A stretch of DNA of 26,916 nt. Source: Tubulinosema ratisbonensis (Eukaryota; Microsporidia; Tubulinosematidae). The notes beneath the pieces are model-generated. The model had not been told where the DNA came from and did no database searches. It was given only the letters and a program-made list of their open reading frames with translations. Below are positions 1 through 10,950 of this stretch, piece after piece. Every line of letters begins with the position of its first letter. Position 1 is the first letter of the stretch. The position numbers and the translations under genes were made by a program. The stretch is from contig RCSS01000787.1 of NCBI GenBank assembly GCA_004000155.1, positions 1-26,916 on the forward strand. Reading direction: 5' to 3'.

Positions 1-1015
1 TAAATTATATTAATTAAGTATATTTTGACTATTGTATTAAAATTATATGAATGTTTAACTTTTCTTTTTTATAAAAAGGATGTTAAAATATTTATAATTA
101 TATCTAGGTTCACAAAGAATCTTTTTATCTCTAAAAATAAGTTTTTTTGTCAATATAAAATAATTGAACAAAATACATAGTAAAAACCTTCCTATAGTCT
201 CAAATATTTTTATCCAAAACTGATAAAATTTAACATAAATCTATTCTCATCATCGTTTTAGAATTAATCAAATAAAACACTTCAAAGCTATATTCGTGTT
301 TTAAAAATTAGGGTTTTTTGTCAGTTTTATGTGTTTTTGCAAAAAAATTGTTACCCTTTCTGTTTGATCTCTTATTATTATCTTTATCAAACATATGTTA
401 TAAATATATTTTTTTTACTTTGCTATTATAGACAGAATACATTTCTGTACAAACGCTTAAGATAAATTGAAATGGACTGGGTATATTTGAAGTCAGAAAA
501 TATTTACAAATTTAGATAAAAATAACCTTTTTACTAAATTTTATAAATATTATCAACCCCCAGAAAAAAATATCAACAATCTTCTGAAAGTATTTTTATA
601 CAAAATTACCAATCAAAATTTTTAATTTAAAGGCACTAAAAATAATAATTACATTTAAAAAAAAATATATTCGTACTAAAATTTCTAAAAGAATCTTTTG
701 GTTACATATTTTTGAGGTTGCCTATATGCTCTTAAATGGTAAAAATTTGCCGATTGCAAAATATTTTCAGTCATTTTTAAAATATATCTTTTAATATGCT
801 CGCAGACATATGTTGTAAAAAATTTTTTATGAGTAAATTGCTGCTCACAAGATCCTTTTAATCTTAAATGAATTTGCTTTTTAAATAAATGTCTGTAGAC
901 AATTTTTTAAATGCAAATTTTTATTTACTTGTTTGTTCTTTTCTTTCAAATTATAAATGTGTGATAAACAGGTCAATTATATTAATGTATGCTTAAGTTT
1001 GCTTTTATATATCAT
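1..1015. other. A+T-rich stretch without recognised gene
   Basis: No reading frame with coding character was found on either strand. The sequence is dominated by A and T runs and short poly-T tracts. Nothing resembling a tRNA, a signal-peptide ORF or a transposase motif was seen. Ancient, unrecognisable repeat remnants cannot be excluded. Confidence 0.5.
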
Positions 1016-1219
1016 TTATAATATTAGTCTTTCTGCTATAAATTTATTTTTATGAAAAACGGGGATATCACTAAAATAGATTAAGGAAGTACATTTATAT
1101 CTTTCTAATTCATTATTGTTTTTTATAAAGCCAGTTATTCGCTTCATGACTCTTTCTTTNTCAATAGCTTCCATNCTCNTTGTAAAAAAGTAAGTTTTNG
1201 CGATTTTAGCTACAANCNT
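1016..1219 (-). pseudogene. Unrecognised coding fragment at the edge of an N-rich repeat
   Basis: Reading the minus strand from about 1219 to the TAA at 1016-1018 gives one open frame of roughly 67 codons with an internal ATG at 1172-1174 (52 codons from that ATG). After the ATG the product is Lys/Glu/Arg-rich (MEAIxKERVMKRITGF) and later Ile/Phe-rich (SDIPVFHKNKFIAERLIL). An open frame of this length with such balanced codons is unusual in the surrounding A+T-rich DNA. The upstream part lies inside the N-rich block that begins at 1160, so the fragment probably belongs to a repeated element. No family is recognised. It has no CCC motif or signal peptide, and I treat it as a remnant rather than a gene. 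Confidence 0.35.
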
Positions 1220-1918
1220 TTATTTTCTTTACCCGATANNTTTTCAGTTATGTTTTTGATATTTGCTTNCCTATAATTAAATNTTNTTTCTNATTTTTTT
1301 AATAATACTATTGTAANCCTGAAAATTTNNNAGAAAAAAANTGGANAAAAAANATTTNAAATNAATAACNCTTCTTTATGTATTCNAAAAANANTGGCAG
1401 AAGTAAACTTAATAAAACAAACAATTCAGCAGNNTATAACAATATNATTCGCTNGAAAATTTTATATTTATTCTTANNCTTTTTAGAAANTTAAATCATN
1501 TNATGATTTATAACAAAAAATATATTNTTTTCTGTTTAANGTAATTTATTCAATTNGTATTTTATGTAATCANAATTTTTTAAAAAAAAATTANAANGCC
1601 TATTNAAGTTNAGGANTTCTAATTTTTCNTTCACNNAACAAAATCANATGCATANTTTTCTAATNNTAAAGACAGACNTTTTNNAAACATTGAGATTAGA
1701 NTAGGTTTTAAATTTTTCTTGATTTTTTCTTATATTNATTTATANAAGTNTTTTTGTAGTATTTNGGGGANNNAAANNAANTANAANNAGGATANTACCA
1801 GAAAAATATACNTAAATAAAGTANATTNGATTTTTATTNCTGTTTTAAAAATTANCAAAACTTGTTTAAGTTTTNNTTGNTATCGAAGTAAAAACTACAA
1901 TATTTAAATAAATGTTTN
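1160..1918. repeat. N-rich block, probable collapsed multicopy repeat
   Basis: Isolated N characters are scattered every few to a few tens of bases between 1160 and 1918, while the flanks have essentially none. Long single gaps would indicate missing sequence. Scattered single Ns instead suggest consensus positions where several copies disagree. No transposase motif could be read here apart from the minus-strand fragment overlapping its left end. A 62-codon plus-strand frame at 1719-1907 is low-complexity and full of ambiguous codons, so it is not supported as a gene. Confidence 0.45.
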
Positions 1919-2599
1919 AATAAAAACAAAAAAATAAATGAAAATATCATTTTTTACCTTTAATTCTATTTTAGCTTTCGTAACAAATATCGCTAGTTTA
2001 GTAGATTTGGCTGCTTAACCTTTTGTTTCTCTTATTGTGTATAGTAAAAATGTCTATTTCGCCTTATGTATCAAATATAAGTTTTATATTTACAAGGTAA
2101 CATTTATAATTTTTCTTTTTTCATTTATAAAAGTTAAATAATTAGATAATTTTTTTTGAAGATTTTTTATTTATTCACGTCAAAAAAAAAAGATAAAAAT
2201 AAATCTTCGTCAGTCTTTTCAATTTACATCATCTTTTTTGATCAATTAAGTCTAAAGATATTAAAATAACTAAATCTTCTCATTATTAAAAACTTTTATC
2301 TGATTCTTTTAAAATAAAACTAATAATTACTTTATTAATTATTGAATAACTAAATTAAATTTATTAAGTATTTATATGAAATAAACAGGTTAAATCAATA
2401 AAAGTATAATTAAATTCAATATTGCCTCAAATAAGTTGTGTTTGTTAGCAAATAAAAAACAAAGTTCTTTTAAAAATCACCCTTTTTTTCAGTTTGATCT
2501 TCTTTTCTCCTTTTTATTTTAAGTTTAATTCATTGTTAAAAAATTCCACAGCTTGAGTATTTATTCCGATTGTACTGCACATAAATTTAATTTAAGGAG
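1919..2599. other. A+T-rich stretch without recognised gene
   Basis: Nothing with coding character or recognisable structure was seen. It contains poly-A/T tracts and ends where the Merlin-like remnant becomes readable on the minus strand. Confidence 0.45.
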
Positions 2600-3440
2600 T
2601 ATAGTGCCGTGATAAAGATTGAAATAAGACAGTTTGCCATAATATTTTGGCTCGTGTGACCAAATTATTGAGTTATTTGCCACGTGTGAACAAATAATGG
2701 GCATTGGAGTAGATGATTTTTGTCAGAAATAATTATAGCGAAGCACCTTGTAATATGATTCCTTACTTCTACCATGNAAATTANATCTGTTTTGTTTTTT
2801 ATGTCTTCCACGGTGCCTTTTACATTTATAAGTCCATATTTTTTGTCTACCTTGACAATGTTTTCTGGACCGCCAAATTTGTTGTTGATGAAATTTGTTT
2901 CAGGAATTAAACTAACTCTTTATGTAGTACTTTTATTATACTACCACGTAAACTTATACTTCGAATAATACTATGCAAACGTTGTTTGAGCGAGAATTTT
3001 ATTGCCCCCTTGTGAATATCTTTAAAAGAAATATTGGGGTTTTCAAAAAAAGAACTTTGCCTTTATGGAATTTCTGTGGTACCTTGTCCTCAAGGTACTC
3101 AAGGTAGAGTGATTTTGTCTTTATAGTATTACCAATCTTATTAAATTGTTTGTTTGTGTCTAGTTTAAGATTATTATCAATCATATTAAATTTATTAAAA
3201 TTCCTTATGTATTAATTTTTTCCTCCATCTTTGGCGAAAAGATTAAAAGAAGTTTTGACAGTCTTAAAGAATAGTACTTTTTATAAGAATAGCAATCAGG
3301 TTTAAGGCAGCGCCAAGATAATTTATCAACACTCCTCGTAACCGAACTAACTTTGCAGATAAATTACATACAGAACAATTTTATTTCCTTTTTAAGAATC
3401 CCGTATTCATTAAAAGCGAGATTAACGCCTCAATCGGTAA
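2600..3440 (-). pseudogene. Decayed Merlin-type (IS1016/ISXO2-like) DDE transposase
   Basis: Read on the minus strand, this segment has the parts of a Merlin transposase in order but in several frames. Around 3366-3377 lies a Cys-x2-Cys pair (NCSVCN). At 3292-3315 another frame gives WRCLKPDC, the second half of the N-terminal zinc ribbon, followed by YYSLRLSKLL, where the family has its SIR..SFF motif. From 2919 to 2668 a single open frame of 84 codons reads NKFGGPENIVKVDKKYG, matching the GGP..IV.IDE motif that carries the first catalytic Asp. The acidic residue after it has become Lys. A stop follows at 2665-2667, then further fragments containing GHTSQN. Frameshifts and stops make it non-functional. 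A 60-codon minus-strand frame at 2999-3184 is the middle of the same remnant or of a second overlapping copy. Family assignment rests on motif order only. Confidence 0.7.
2644..2701. repeat. Imperfect 29-bp tandem repeat
   Basis: Two adjacent units of about 29 bp share the core CGTGTGA-C-AAAT-AT (ctcgtgtgaccaaattattg and cacgtgtgaacaaataatgg). The repeat lies at the 3' end of the Merlin-like remnant and may be a local duplication or part of its terminal region. Confidence 0.5.
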
Positions 3441-3955
3441 TCTAATTACAGTTTCTTCAAAAAAATTTTGGTTTGATGTCATTTCAAAGTATTAAAATTA
3501 ATCAATTGTTTATACTTCTTTAATTAGATAATTATATTATTTAAATTTAATTGCTTATTTGTAGTGTAAATTTTGTACCTGATTTATCTGACGCTGCACA
3601 ATTTCCTTGCGAATTGATGATTTTATTTAATTTCTCATAAGGTTTCTCCAACATCCTTAAAAATCTGCGATATTAAAAAAACTCATATTAGTTTTAATAT
3701 GATTTGTCAATTGTTTTTTGTTTTCAGCCTGCATAGAACAAACTGAGGATTTTCATTTAGAAAATAAATTTTTAATGTGCTTAAAAAGGAAGAGCAAACA
3801 GTAGAAATAAAATTTTAGATCTACATCTTTGTATGTTTGCAATAAATTCGGCATTATAATAAATCTCATATTATCTTGAATAAATATTTCCCTATTAACC
3901 TCTCCTTCAACCTAAATATTCATTTAATTTCTTAGATATTNGTATAATTGAAAAG
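3441..3955. other. Intergenic, possible weak coding remnants
   Basis: A 41-codon minus-strand open stretch (3550-3672) contains YRRFLRMLEKPYEKLNKI, faintly like the region after the catalytic core of Ty3/gypsy reverse transcriptases. It is too short to support. Otherwise the segment is A+T-rich and featureless. Confidence 0.25.
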
Positions 3956-4340
3956 TATATTTCGATAGAGCTAGAAATACAGATAAAACAGTAGTAGAGA
4001 ATGCCGGTTGTATTAGAAATTTAAAAAAATTCTTATACATAATGATTAGCAATAATTGTATTATTTACTTAAAAGAGCTAGAAAATCCCGGAAAAGTAGA
4101 AATTTTTCAATATTAGTATATCTACTATTCACAGAACTATAGAAAAAATAAATTATAGCTTTAAAAGGCAAGTATTTATTCCTAAAACAAGAAACACATT
4201 AAATACTCTTAATGATCGCAATGATTTTACATAAAGATTTAATAATTTATAGAGGAAATATATAGATGAAGCTTATTTCTCATCGATAAGATAATATCTA
4301 CTTTTAAATTAAGAAAAAATTAAAGAAGAGCGACAATATG
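3956..4340 (+). pseudogene. Decayed Tc1/mariner-type transposase fragment
   Basis: From about 4121 the plus strand reads STIHRTIEKINYSFKRQVF and then PKTRNTLNTLNDRNDF in one frame. After a TAA and a TAG it reads KYIDEAYFSS (IDEA codons about 4262-4273), still in the same frame. This is the order seen in Tc1/mariner transposases: end of the helix-turn-helix region (S.STI.R.L), the (K)R...R..R segment, then the first catalytic Asp in an IDE motif. Upstream, around 4085-4105, another frame gives ARKSRKSRNFS in the position of the GRPR linker. The remaining catalytic residues were not found. Two in-frame stops and the missing C-terminal half show it is dead. It is unrelated in sequence to the Merlin and MULE remnants nearby. 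Confidence 0.65.
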
Positions 4341-7300
4341 GGAGTAATTAAATTTAATATTTTGAACTTTGGAGTTTAAAGCCCCTTTTATTTGTATGTG
4401 CATAAACATGGCAAGATTTTTTTATTTTTAAATCTCACATTTCCTTTATAATTCAGAATCTTTTTTTTCTTTTTAAAAAATAAGCCTTCATTATATTTCA
4501 GAAATTACATTAAAAAATTAAATTTCAGAAAATGTACTATTTCATAAGTCATGAAAGTTATAAATTCTTTGGTCGCAAATAACAATACACACAAAATTTT
4601 AGTGTCTTATTCTCCTTAATTGAATCTAATTGACGATTTAATAAAAGTTAAGAATTAAACAGCCAATTTTGAGCATCGAAGATTTACCAAGTTATTTGCT
4701 AAGTTATAATAGTGGTTTTTTTTACAATGTATAGGTTTTTTAGGAACATAAAAAAATGGTTGAAAAAGACACAACAGGAAGATGAATTTATTTAAACTCG
4801 TGAAACGATATAATTTTAAAGCATTTTTAATATATTGAAATTTGATTATTATAAAAATTTATTATTTTTTAAATTTTTTAACTAAAACATGCTAGTATGA
4901 CTATTAATATCAAAAGTGTAACTATTAACCTGTAAAATAAGACCATGTGTATTAAAAATGTGAATATTTAAATGTAAATTAAACTATTAAAATGCAAAGT
5001 GTAACCATAACTTAGCAAAACACTGTAATTAAAAATAAAAATTAAACATTACATAATTAAGTTCTTATGTTTATAAGGAATTATACCAATCAGATAGATT
5101 TCAACTGAGTTTTAATAAATTTAAACTATATTTTGTTAGACAATTGAAGATATATTAACTTAACATCTTAATAAATGTAATTGTTGTTGTTTTACCTTAA
5201 TTAATTCCTCAAACGAAAAATAACAAAATGGAGTTTATAAATTTATATAAAAATAATTTAAATTTAATCAACATTATAAACTAATCCTAGTCTTGGCTTT
5301 CATCACTGCTAAATCTGTAAATAAAATTCAAAATCTATTTTACTTTTAAAAAATTAATTATATCTTTATATGAAAGTTTGGAAGTTTTGGTTGGTTTGTA
5401 AAAATTTTATTTCTGATTTAGATTTCTAAATTTCCATTCTAATGTTAAGAATATTCTCTATAAAATCTTACAAATATTAGCCATTACAACAAACAACTTA
5501 GAAACCATCAAAAGACATTTGAGTTTTGATGGAGAAACGAGGCATACATCTATTTATTCATTGTTTTCTGAATTGAAAAACTAAAACTACAGCAAATTAA
5601 AAGGATCTAAAAAGTAAAGTTATTTAACTTATAGAAAATTTCAAAATATTAAAGAAACATATAACTTTAACATGAATGAATTATTTAAGAAAGTTTTTTT
5701 TTATTTATTTGATTCGATATATTTTTTTTAATTACAATATTTATGTAATTTTTATTAAAATAGCATTTAAAAATTGGTTTAATATAAATTCTTAATTCAA
5801 AGTACATATACCTTAAATAAAAAATATAATAAGTTTTAAAAATACATTACACCTAACCTCTAAAACATTGAGATGTTGGGTACAATTTATTACTAATTAA
5901 ATGTATGTTTTATATTTAAATGTGTTTAAGATTAAAACATTTCCATAATTTTTTGTTATAAGCATAAAAATTTAAGTACTATTAAATTTATCATATTTAG
6001 ACATAACAAGTGAATCGAGAACGTATTCGACAGTTCTATTAAAAGCAGTTAGGCTTTTATATCTCTTTAAAAAGAGACGCATATCATTCTTAAAAAGTTA
6101 AGTTGATTTTTCCAGATACGAATGATAAAATATTTTTAAGAAGCTTGAAAGATTAAAATATTCACCATAAACAATGATATTTTAACAAAAGGTTAAAATC
6201 GTAGAATTTTAGTGTTAGTTTAACCAACAAATCAAAAATGGTTTTTTTATGTTTGATCAAGAATATATTCAGTTTATATATATAAGTCTAATTAATGATG
6301 TGATAGGGCTGTTTAGTTTTGCATATATGCAATTTAGAATTTAATATTTGAATTTTTATAAATTTTTACGTATAAGCAAAAAATTGAATAGAATGGCTTT
6401 GTTAGATAATTTTTATTTTTTCAACTGATTGAATGTGGTCGCTTTTGTATGATATAAGTTTAAAAAAGACAGCAAATACATGCAAAACCAAAATATAAGC
6501 ATCTTGTTGAAATAAATTAATTTATTAAATAATTTTTTATTTTAAATAATAAAATAGATTATATTTTCAATAAATAATTATTTTATTTTATATGAGACAT
6601 TTATATTTTTTAAAATAAATTTAGCAAAATCAAATTAGGATGGTTAATTATCTATAAACCCCAATGTGTTTTAAAGCTAAACTTTTTATCTAGTTATGTT
6701 AGAGCTATGAAATTGATTAAGCAGTAAGGTTGAACAGATAAATAAAATATCTTTGTTTGAAAAAGTATAAACGGCTAGAGGAAGAAGACATTTATAAAAT
6801 AAATTTCTTTTTTTATTATTATTCTTGGATACAAGAAATTTCAGAAAAAACATTAAAAAAAATATAGTTTTTATCCTATTTTACTCATTGAGATATTTTT
6901 TTGTCAGACATTTGCTAAAAATGGTAAATTGTACTCTTAGATTTATTGATCAATGGTGAAAATTCAATTGTCAAAATCGACGTAATTTTTATTTTTGAAA
7001 AACGAAAACATCACAGAGGTTGATACCATCCTCAGATATAAATATTTGCTAGAATTGAGAAGGGTAAAAGTAAACGTTTGCATAATCGTTGAAGTTAAGA
7101 AAAAATGAATTTAGTATATTTTATTTTAAAAATTCATTTAATCTAAAACTATAATATATAATTATCAATGGCCTGCATATTTCACGGATTATTAAACTAT
7201 TCTAGCTCCAAATTTGGTTATTACTACATTACAAGTTAATTATCATATTGAATTCATTAATTATGAAATAAATCACTATATAAATTTAATAAAAAATTTT

Positions 7301-8380
7301 ATTATGATTTTAAAGGAGGGTCTATAAAGAGGGAACTGTAATTTTTTCCAAAAATTATTATGATTTCAAGTTATAATTAAAAGATAGGTGTATAATTAAT
7401 ATATTTTACGATTGATTATTTTTGGATGCTATTTTTGAATTAAATAATTAATTTGTTAAAAATAAAATATATTTTATTATACAAATCTAAACATTATTAA
7501 ATATTTAAATTTAAAAAATTTTCATTTCAAATTGGGAATTTATATTTAAGACAAGCTCGAATAAGGAAATACAAAAAATAGGGTAGAAAAATTGTGCGAT
7601 TTATGAAAATCAATTCAAAGAATCATTTAAACGAATCGCTTTTTTTAATAAAATACTTTCAGAAATAGTTAGTTTTTAAAAGATTAATAATATGAAAATA
7701 TAAATGAATGTATATTTTTTTACTTAAATTATATTTCTACTTAGAGAGTTGTTAAGGAAATATTTAACAAACCATCTATTCTTTATATAGAATAATTAAA
7801 AAAAGTCTTATAGTCTTAACCTTTTCATAAAGATGTAATTTTTTCTAAAGTAAAAGAGCTAAAAATCCTAAAGGAACTAAACATAACTTTAGATGGATAT
7901 GTGTAATTCTTGTAAGTGACTGTACTTTCATACAATATGTAAAAATGTTTATACACAATTAAAGATAAAAAGATATTTGTTAAAATCATTAGATTGATTT
8001 TATGGGCAAAAAAGATAAAAGAAGTTTGGTATCTTTGTCTATTACTTTTGTTTTTTTATAACTATCAAAAAATTTTTTTATCTAATATATATTGTAATAT
8101 AAAAAGGTTATAAACTTTAAGATTATATATCAGTAAGATTTATGTTGATTAGCTCATAGAATAAACAAAAATTTATTATACAAATATACAGTAAGACAAC
8201 TTACTAATAAAGCATGAGTTAAAAATGGTTATTTCATCTACAGATTTTCAACTAATAAAGTGGGAAAAATAATGCAAACGTCGTAGGAAACTTGCTCAAA
8301 AGCCTGCAAAAATGTATACTTTATAAAAGTTACTATTATTTAGTAGTTTTAACAGATCTTCAAAAGTAACGAATGGAGTT
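4341..8380. other. 4-kb A+T-rich desert with scattered short coding-like scraps
   Basis: No gene or named element is supported. Short open stretches with coding-like composition occur at about 6630-6720 (plus; GWLIIYKPQCVLKLNFLSS), at about 6985-7106 (plus; 41 codons containing NITEVDTILRYKYLLELRR), and on the minus strand at about 6000-6120 and 6370-6500. None matches a family I can name, and each is interrupted by stops on both sides. They are most likely old transposon scraps like the better-preserved ones elsewhere in the window. Confidence 0.4.
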
Positions 8381-9274
8381 NAAAANANTGTTTTGGAANA
8401 ANACACNAAAACAACANATTGTTTTTCAAAAAATAACAAAANTAGNTAGAGAAAAGATATTAAAAAATAANTTNNTAAAATTATAAGAATTAAATCAATT
8501 TTATAAATNAATTTCANTAATGTCTATGCANAAATCANTTATAAGACAGTATCANACAAAATNATTTTNNCTTTACATAGAACAANTTNNANTGCTAATC
8601 GAAAAAAAAGAATAATCTNTAACANTNTAGANANNNTTTTAGNTANAAAAATTNAAANATGGCGAGACACTGANNCTAATNTANATAANAGCAATATTAT
8701 TGGATNNTCANATTTCNGTAGAGNTAATGTCANGTTTATAGTTGANTTCGTATTATGCNNTGGTATACANTCATNTTTATTAAATANNTTATNAGNGNAN
8801 GAGGATTGTTTGATNTACTATGAAATNAATTNTNGNTANGCGTTTNTTCGACTTAAAAAACGNCAAAAATAGAAAANATAATCANACNAATCATTATTTA
8901 CNAAAAACTAAGANAANNCANAATANTTNTNCTANANAANNNAGNGCTACAANTTCAAAACAATTAAAANAGCNCAGCTTATTTTACCTTTTGTAGGAGA
9001 AAGTGACTNGGGAGANAATATATTGATTTTTTTTTCNANTTTCNTCATNTCAATAACCAAGNATAACCANAATTGTATCNAAAATACGATGATNCCCTAA
9101 AAACTTAAAGNTNAAATATNAANAAAGGCATTTNANTNAAACGTAAGANNATGTGANAGTCTATNTAGAAAAATTCTAATAAATCCTGNACTNTTTTTTA
9201 AAAAAATCATAAAATTACNAGTAACAAAATANACATTGACTAGAATTAGGCAAAACACAACNTTNCTATATTAN
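8381..9274 (+). repeat. N-rich collapsed repeat carrying a hidden reading frame
   Basis: This block has one of the densest sets of isolated Ns in the window, with N-free flanks on both sides, as expected for a multicopy element merged into one consensus. It is not low-complexity: a single plus-strand frame runs through most of it and is described separately. The boundaries given are simply the first and last N. Terminal repeats and target-site duplications could not be identified. Confidence 0.55.
8507..9097 (+). pseudogene. Unidentified repeat-encoded protein, broken in the middle
   Basis: One plus-strand frame is open from 8507 to 8869 (121 codons) and again from 8912 to 9097 (about 62 codons) if ambiguous codons are read as sense. 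Its only certain stops are TAG at 8870, TAA at 8879 and TAA at 8909, all within 42 bases. The +1 frame is open across that gap (8874-8990), which suggests a frameshift pair or mixed copies. Readable pieces include ANRKKRII, KWRDT, SNIIG, FVLC, EDCLIYYE and RLKKRQK before the gap, then LILPFVGESD and NILIFFS after it. Nearly 200 codons in one frame is not expected by chance at this base composition. There is no DDE motif, zinc finger or signal peptide that I can recognise. It may be the gene of an uncharacterised mobile element or a multicopy gene family. Confidence 0.45.
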
Positions 9275-9780
9275 AATGATTGATATGCCTAATGAATTCA
9301 AAAACTTAGTTTAAAGAATTGTTTTCTCATGGTTAATTATATTGAAGACCACAAAAGAGTACTTGTATTTACAGTTGAAATTGTTGAAAATTGAGAAAAG
9401 AAGACTTGCATTGATTGGTTCGCAATAAAGAGTAAAGGCGTGTTAAGTACTAGTATAAAGAAAAGATGACAGAAAAGAAGGATAGAATAAATAAGAGAAA
9501 AGGTTCAAAAGCTTTATTCAAATAACGGTGTAAAATCCAACATGATTTACTAGAGAATACAGAATACGGAATAATATTTAAATAATCTAGGCAGATATAT
9601 TAATTAAGTTTGTGGGCTAAGAACAGAAATACACACAGACCATCTCTCTACTAAAGTTTGGGTTTCTAAAATAATGGAATAGGATACAACAAGTATCATT
9701 TACAGTGATTGTCATTTTCACATTGTTAAATGATCATCATTTTAAAGGAAAAAATATACACTGGCTTAATTTTAAGGAGT
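9275..9780. other. Intergenic with one coding-like fragment
   Basis: On the plus strand at about 9339-9470 a frame reads EDHKRVLVFTVEIVEN, stop, then KKTCIDWFAIKSKGVL and SIKKR. It resembles protein-coding sequence but is short and broken, and no family is recognised. The rest is featureless. Confidence 0.3.
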
Positions 9781-10950
9781 TAATATATATATAAACAAAA
9801 ATTAAAAAAAAAGAAGCCTTTTCCTAGAAATACTTTTAATTATAAAAAGAACATGTCGGTAAGAACATATTCAACTAGTATGTTTTGTAATATTTAGTTG
9901 TAAACATCCCAAACATTAGGCCGATGATTTTCGAATCTAAAATCAAAACAAAATTTTTTACAAACCAATCGTAAACCTCAAAACTTTCAGATGATGCTAT
10001 ATTTAAGTTCAAATGAGAAATTAAATTTTGAATTCCCCTTTCTAGATTTTGCAGGGGTACAAAAGACAAGGATAAGATTAATTTACAGTGTAAATTAAAA
10101 TTTGGATTATTTTATATAATTTTTTAAATTAAATTTCAGAAATTTTTCGCTGGAATTATTGATTGAGTTGAAACCAATAAACATTTATTGGGATGTTAGG
10201 AAAATAGTTTTCTAAGCGTTTGTACAGAGTATATTCAAAATTAATCAAGATTCAACTGAAATTAATTTGATTTATATGATTCTTTATAAACATAAAAACT
10301 CTGTGTTATGATGTTTCATTTTTATTTTTCATTATAACAAACATCTGTTATATTTAAAATTATTTATACTAGCTTGAATTTTTGAAACTGTTTAAAATGT
10401 GTAGCACAGTTGCAAAAGTCGCATCAACTATTAACCCTTCGGCTTGGCATAAACAATTCAGAAAAAAATCAGTTGTCAATATAATTATTCTGTTCGGATT
10501 TGAGAAACCTAAGTTGTGGTATAAACTCCTTCTCCGTTTGTTAAAAATTTTGTTTCATTGGGAATATCTGATCACTTTTCATATGATATATTATTCTTTT
10601 CTGATTTTGGTTACAACGTCTTTAACATATTTAAGATTTATATTACATTCTAAAAATAAATAAGGATCTTCTATCAAATCATTGTTCACTATATCTCATT
10701 TTGTTTCGGAAGTGTTCAGTGCTTGTAATTTAATTGAGTCTATAAATGTTTTTCTGTTTGCTTTCTTAAAATTGAGGGCATGGAGATAATAGTAAATTTA
10801 TTTAAATTATACAAAGTATCGGTGTGAGCTTTTTCGTGACATGCTCTAATGGTTCATCTCCAGTATAACCCATACTGATTCGTTGATACAAGGTTATTAG
10901 AAAACCCTTGATAATTTAGGATCCCGATGAAAAAATCACAATTAAAATAT
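9780..10950 (-). pseudogene. Heavily decayed MULE transposase with FLYWCH-type N-terminus
   Basis: Read on the minus strand from about 10950 down, successive fragments follow a MULE protein. LNYQGF and YGLYWR with the next Cys replaced by a stop fit the FLYWCH zinc finger. KYVKDVVTKIRK fits the linker, then come RIIILTTDFFLNCLCQAE and VDATF, equal to VDGTF with the first catalytic Asp at 10423-10425 and Gly changed to Ala. KNKNETS.HRVF and ILINFEY follow, where the second catalytic Asp is Asn at 10240-10242. FPNIPINVYWFQLNQ is the C...H zinc-binding stretch with the ligands lost. LSFVPLQNLERGI, YDWFVKNF and RPNVWDVYN complete it. At least six stops and several frameshifts are present. Its 5' end abuts the left arm of the fresher MULE at about 10930. 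A plus-strand ORF at 10397-10663 is only its antisense shadow. Confidence 0.75.

Noticed and set aside
2713..2968. Two plus-strand ORFs of 64-65 codons
   Set aside because: Both are antisense to the Merlin fragment with the GGPENIV.VD motif and have no coding features of their own.
3550..3672. Ty3/gypsy-like YRRF fragment on the minus strand
   Set aside because: Only 41 codons, with no FADD-type catalytic motif, RNase H or integrase motif nearby.
6985..7106. 41-codon plus-strand frame with EVDTILRYKYLLELRR
   Set aside because: It looks coding, but there is no start, no family motif and no continuation in other frames, so it is not supportable as a gene or element.
9875..10069. 64-codon minus-strand ORF as an independent gene
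   Set aside because: Its start is TTG, and its sequence (SFVPLQNLERGI, YDWFVKNF) is the middle-to-C-terminal part of the decayed MULE.
10397..10663. Plus-strand ORF of 88 codons with hydrophobic C-terminus
   Set aside because: It is exactly antisense to readable MULE fragments (VDATF, CQAE, RIIILTTDFF), so its openness and higher G+C are explained by the old transposase on the other strand.
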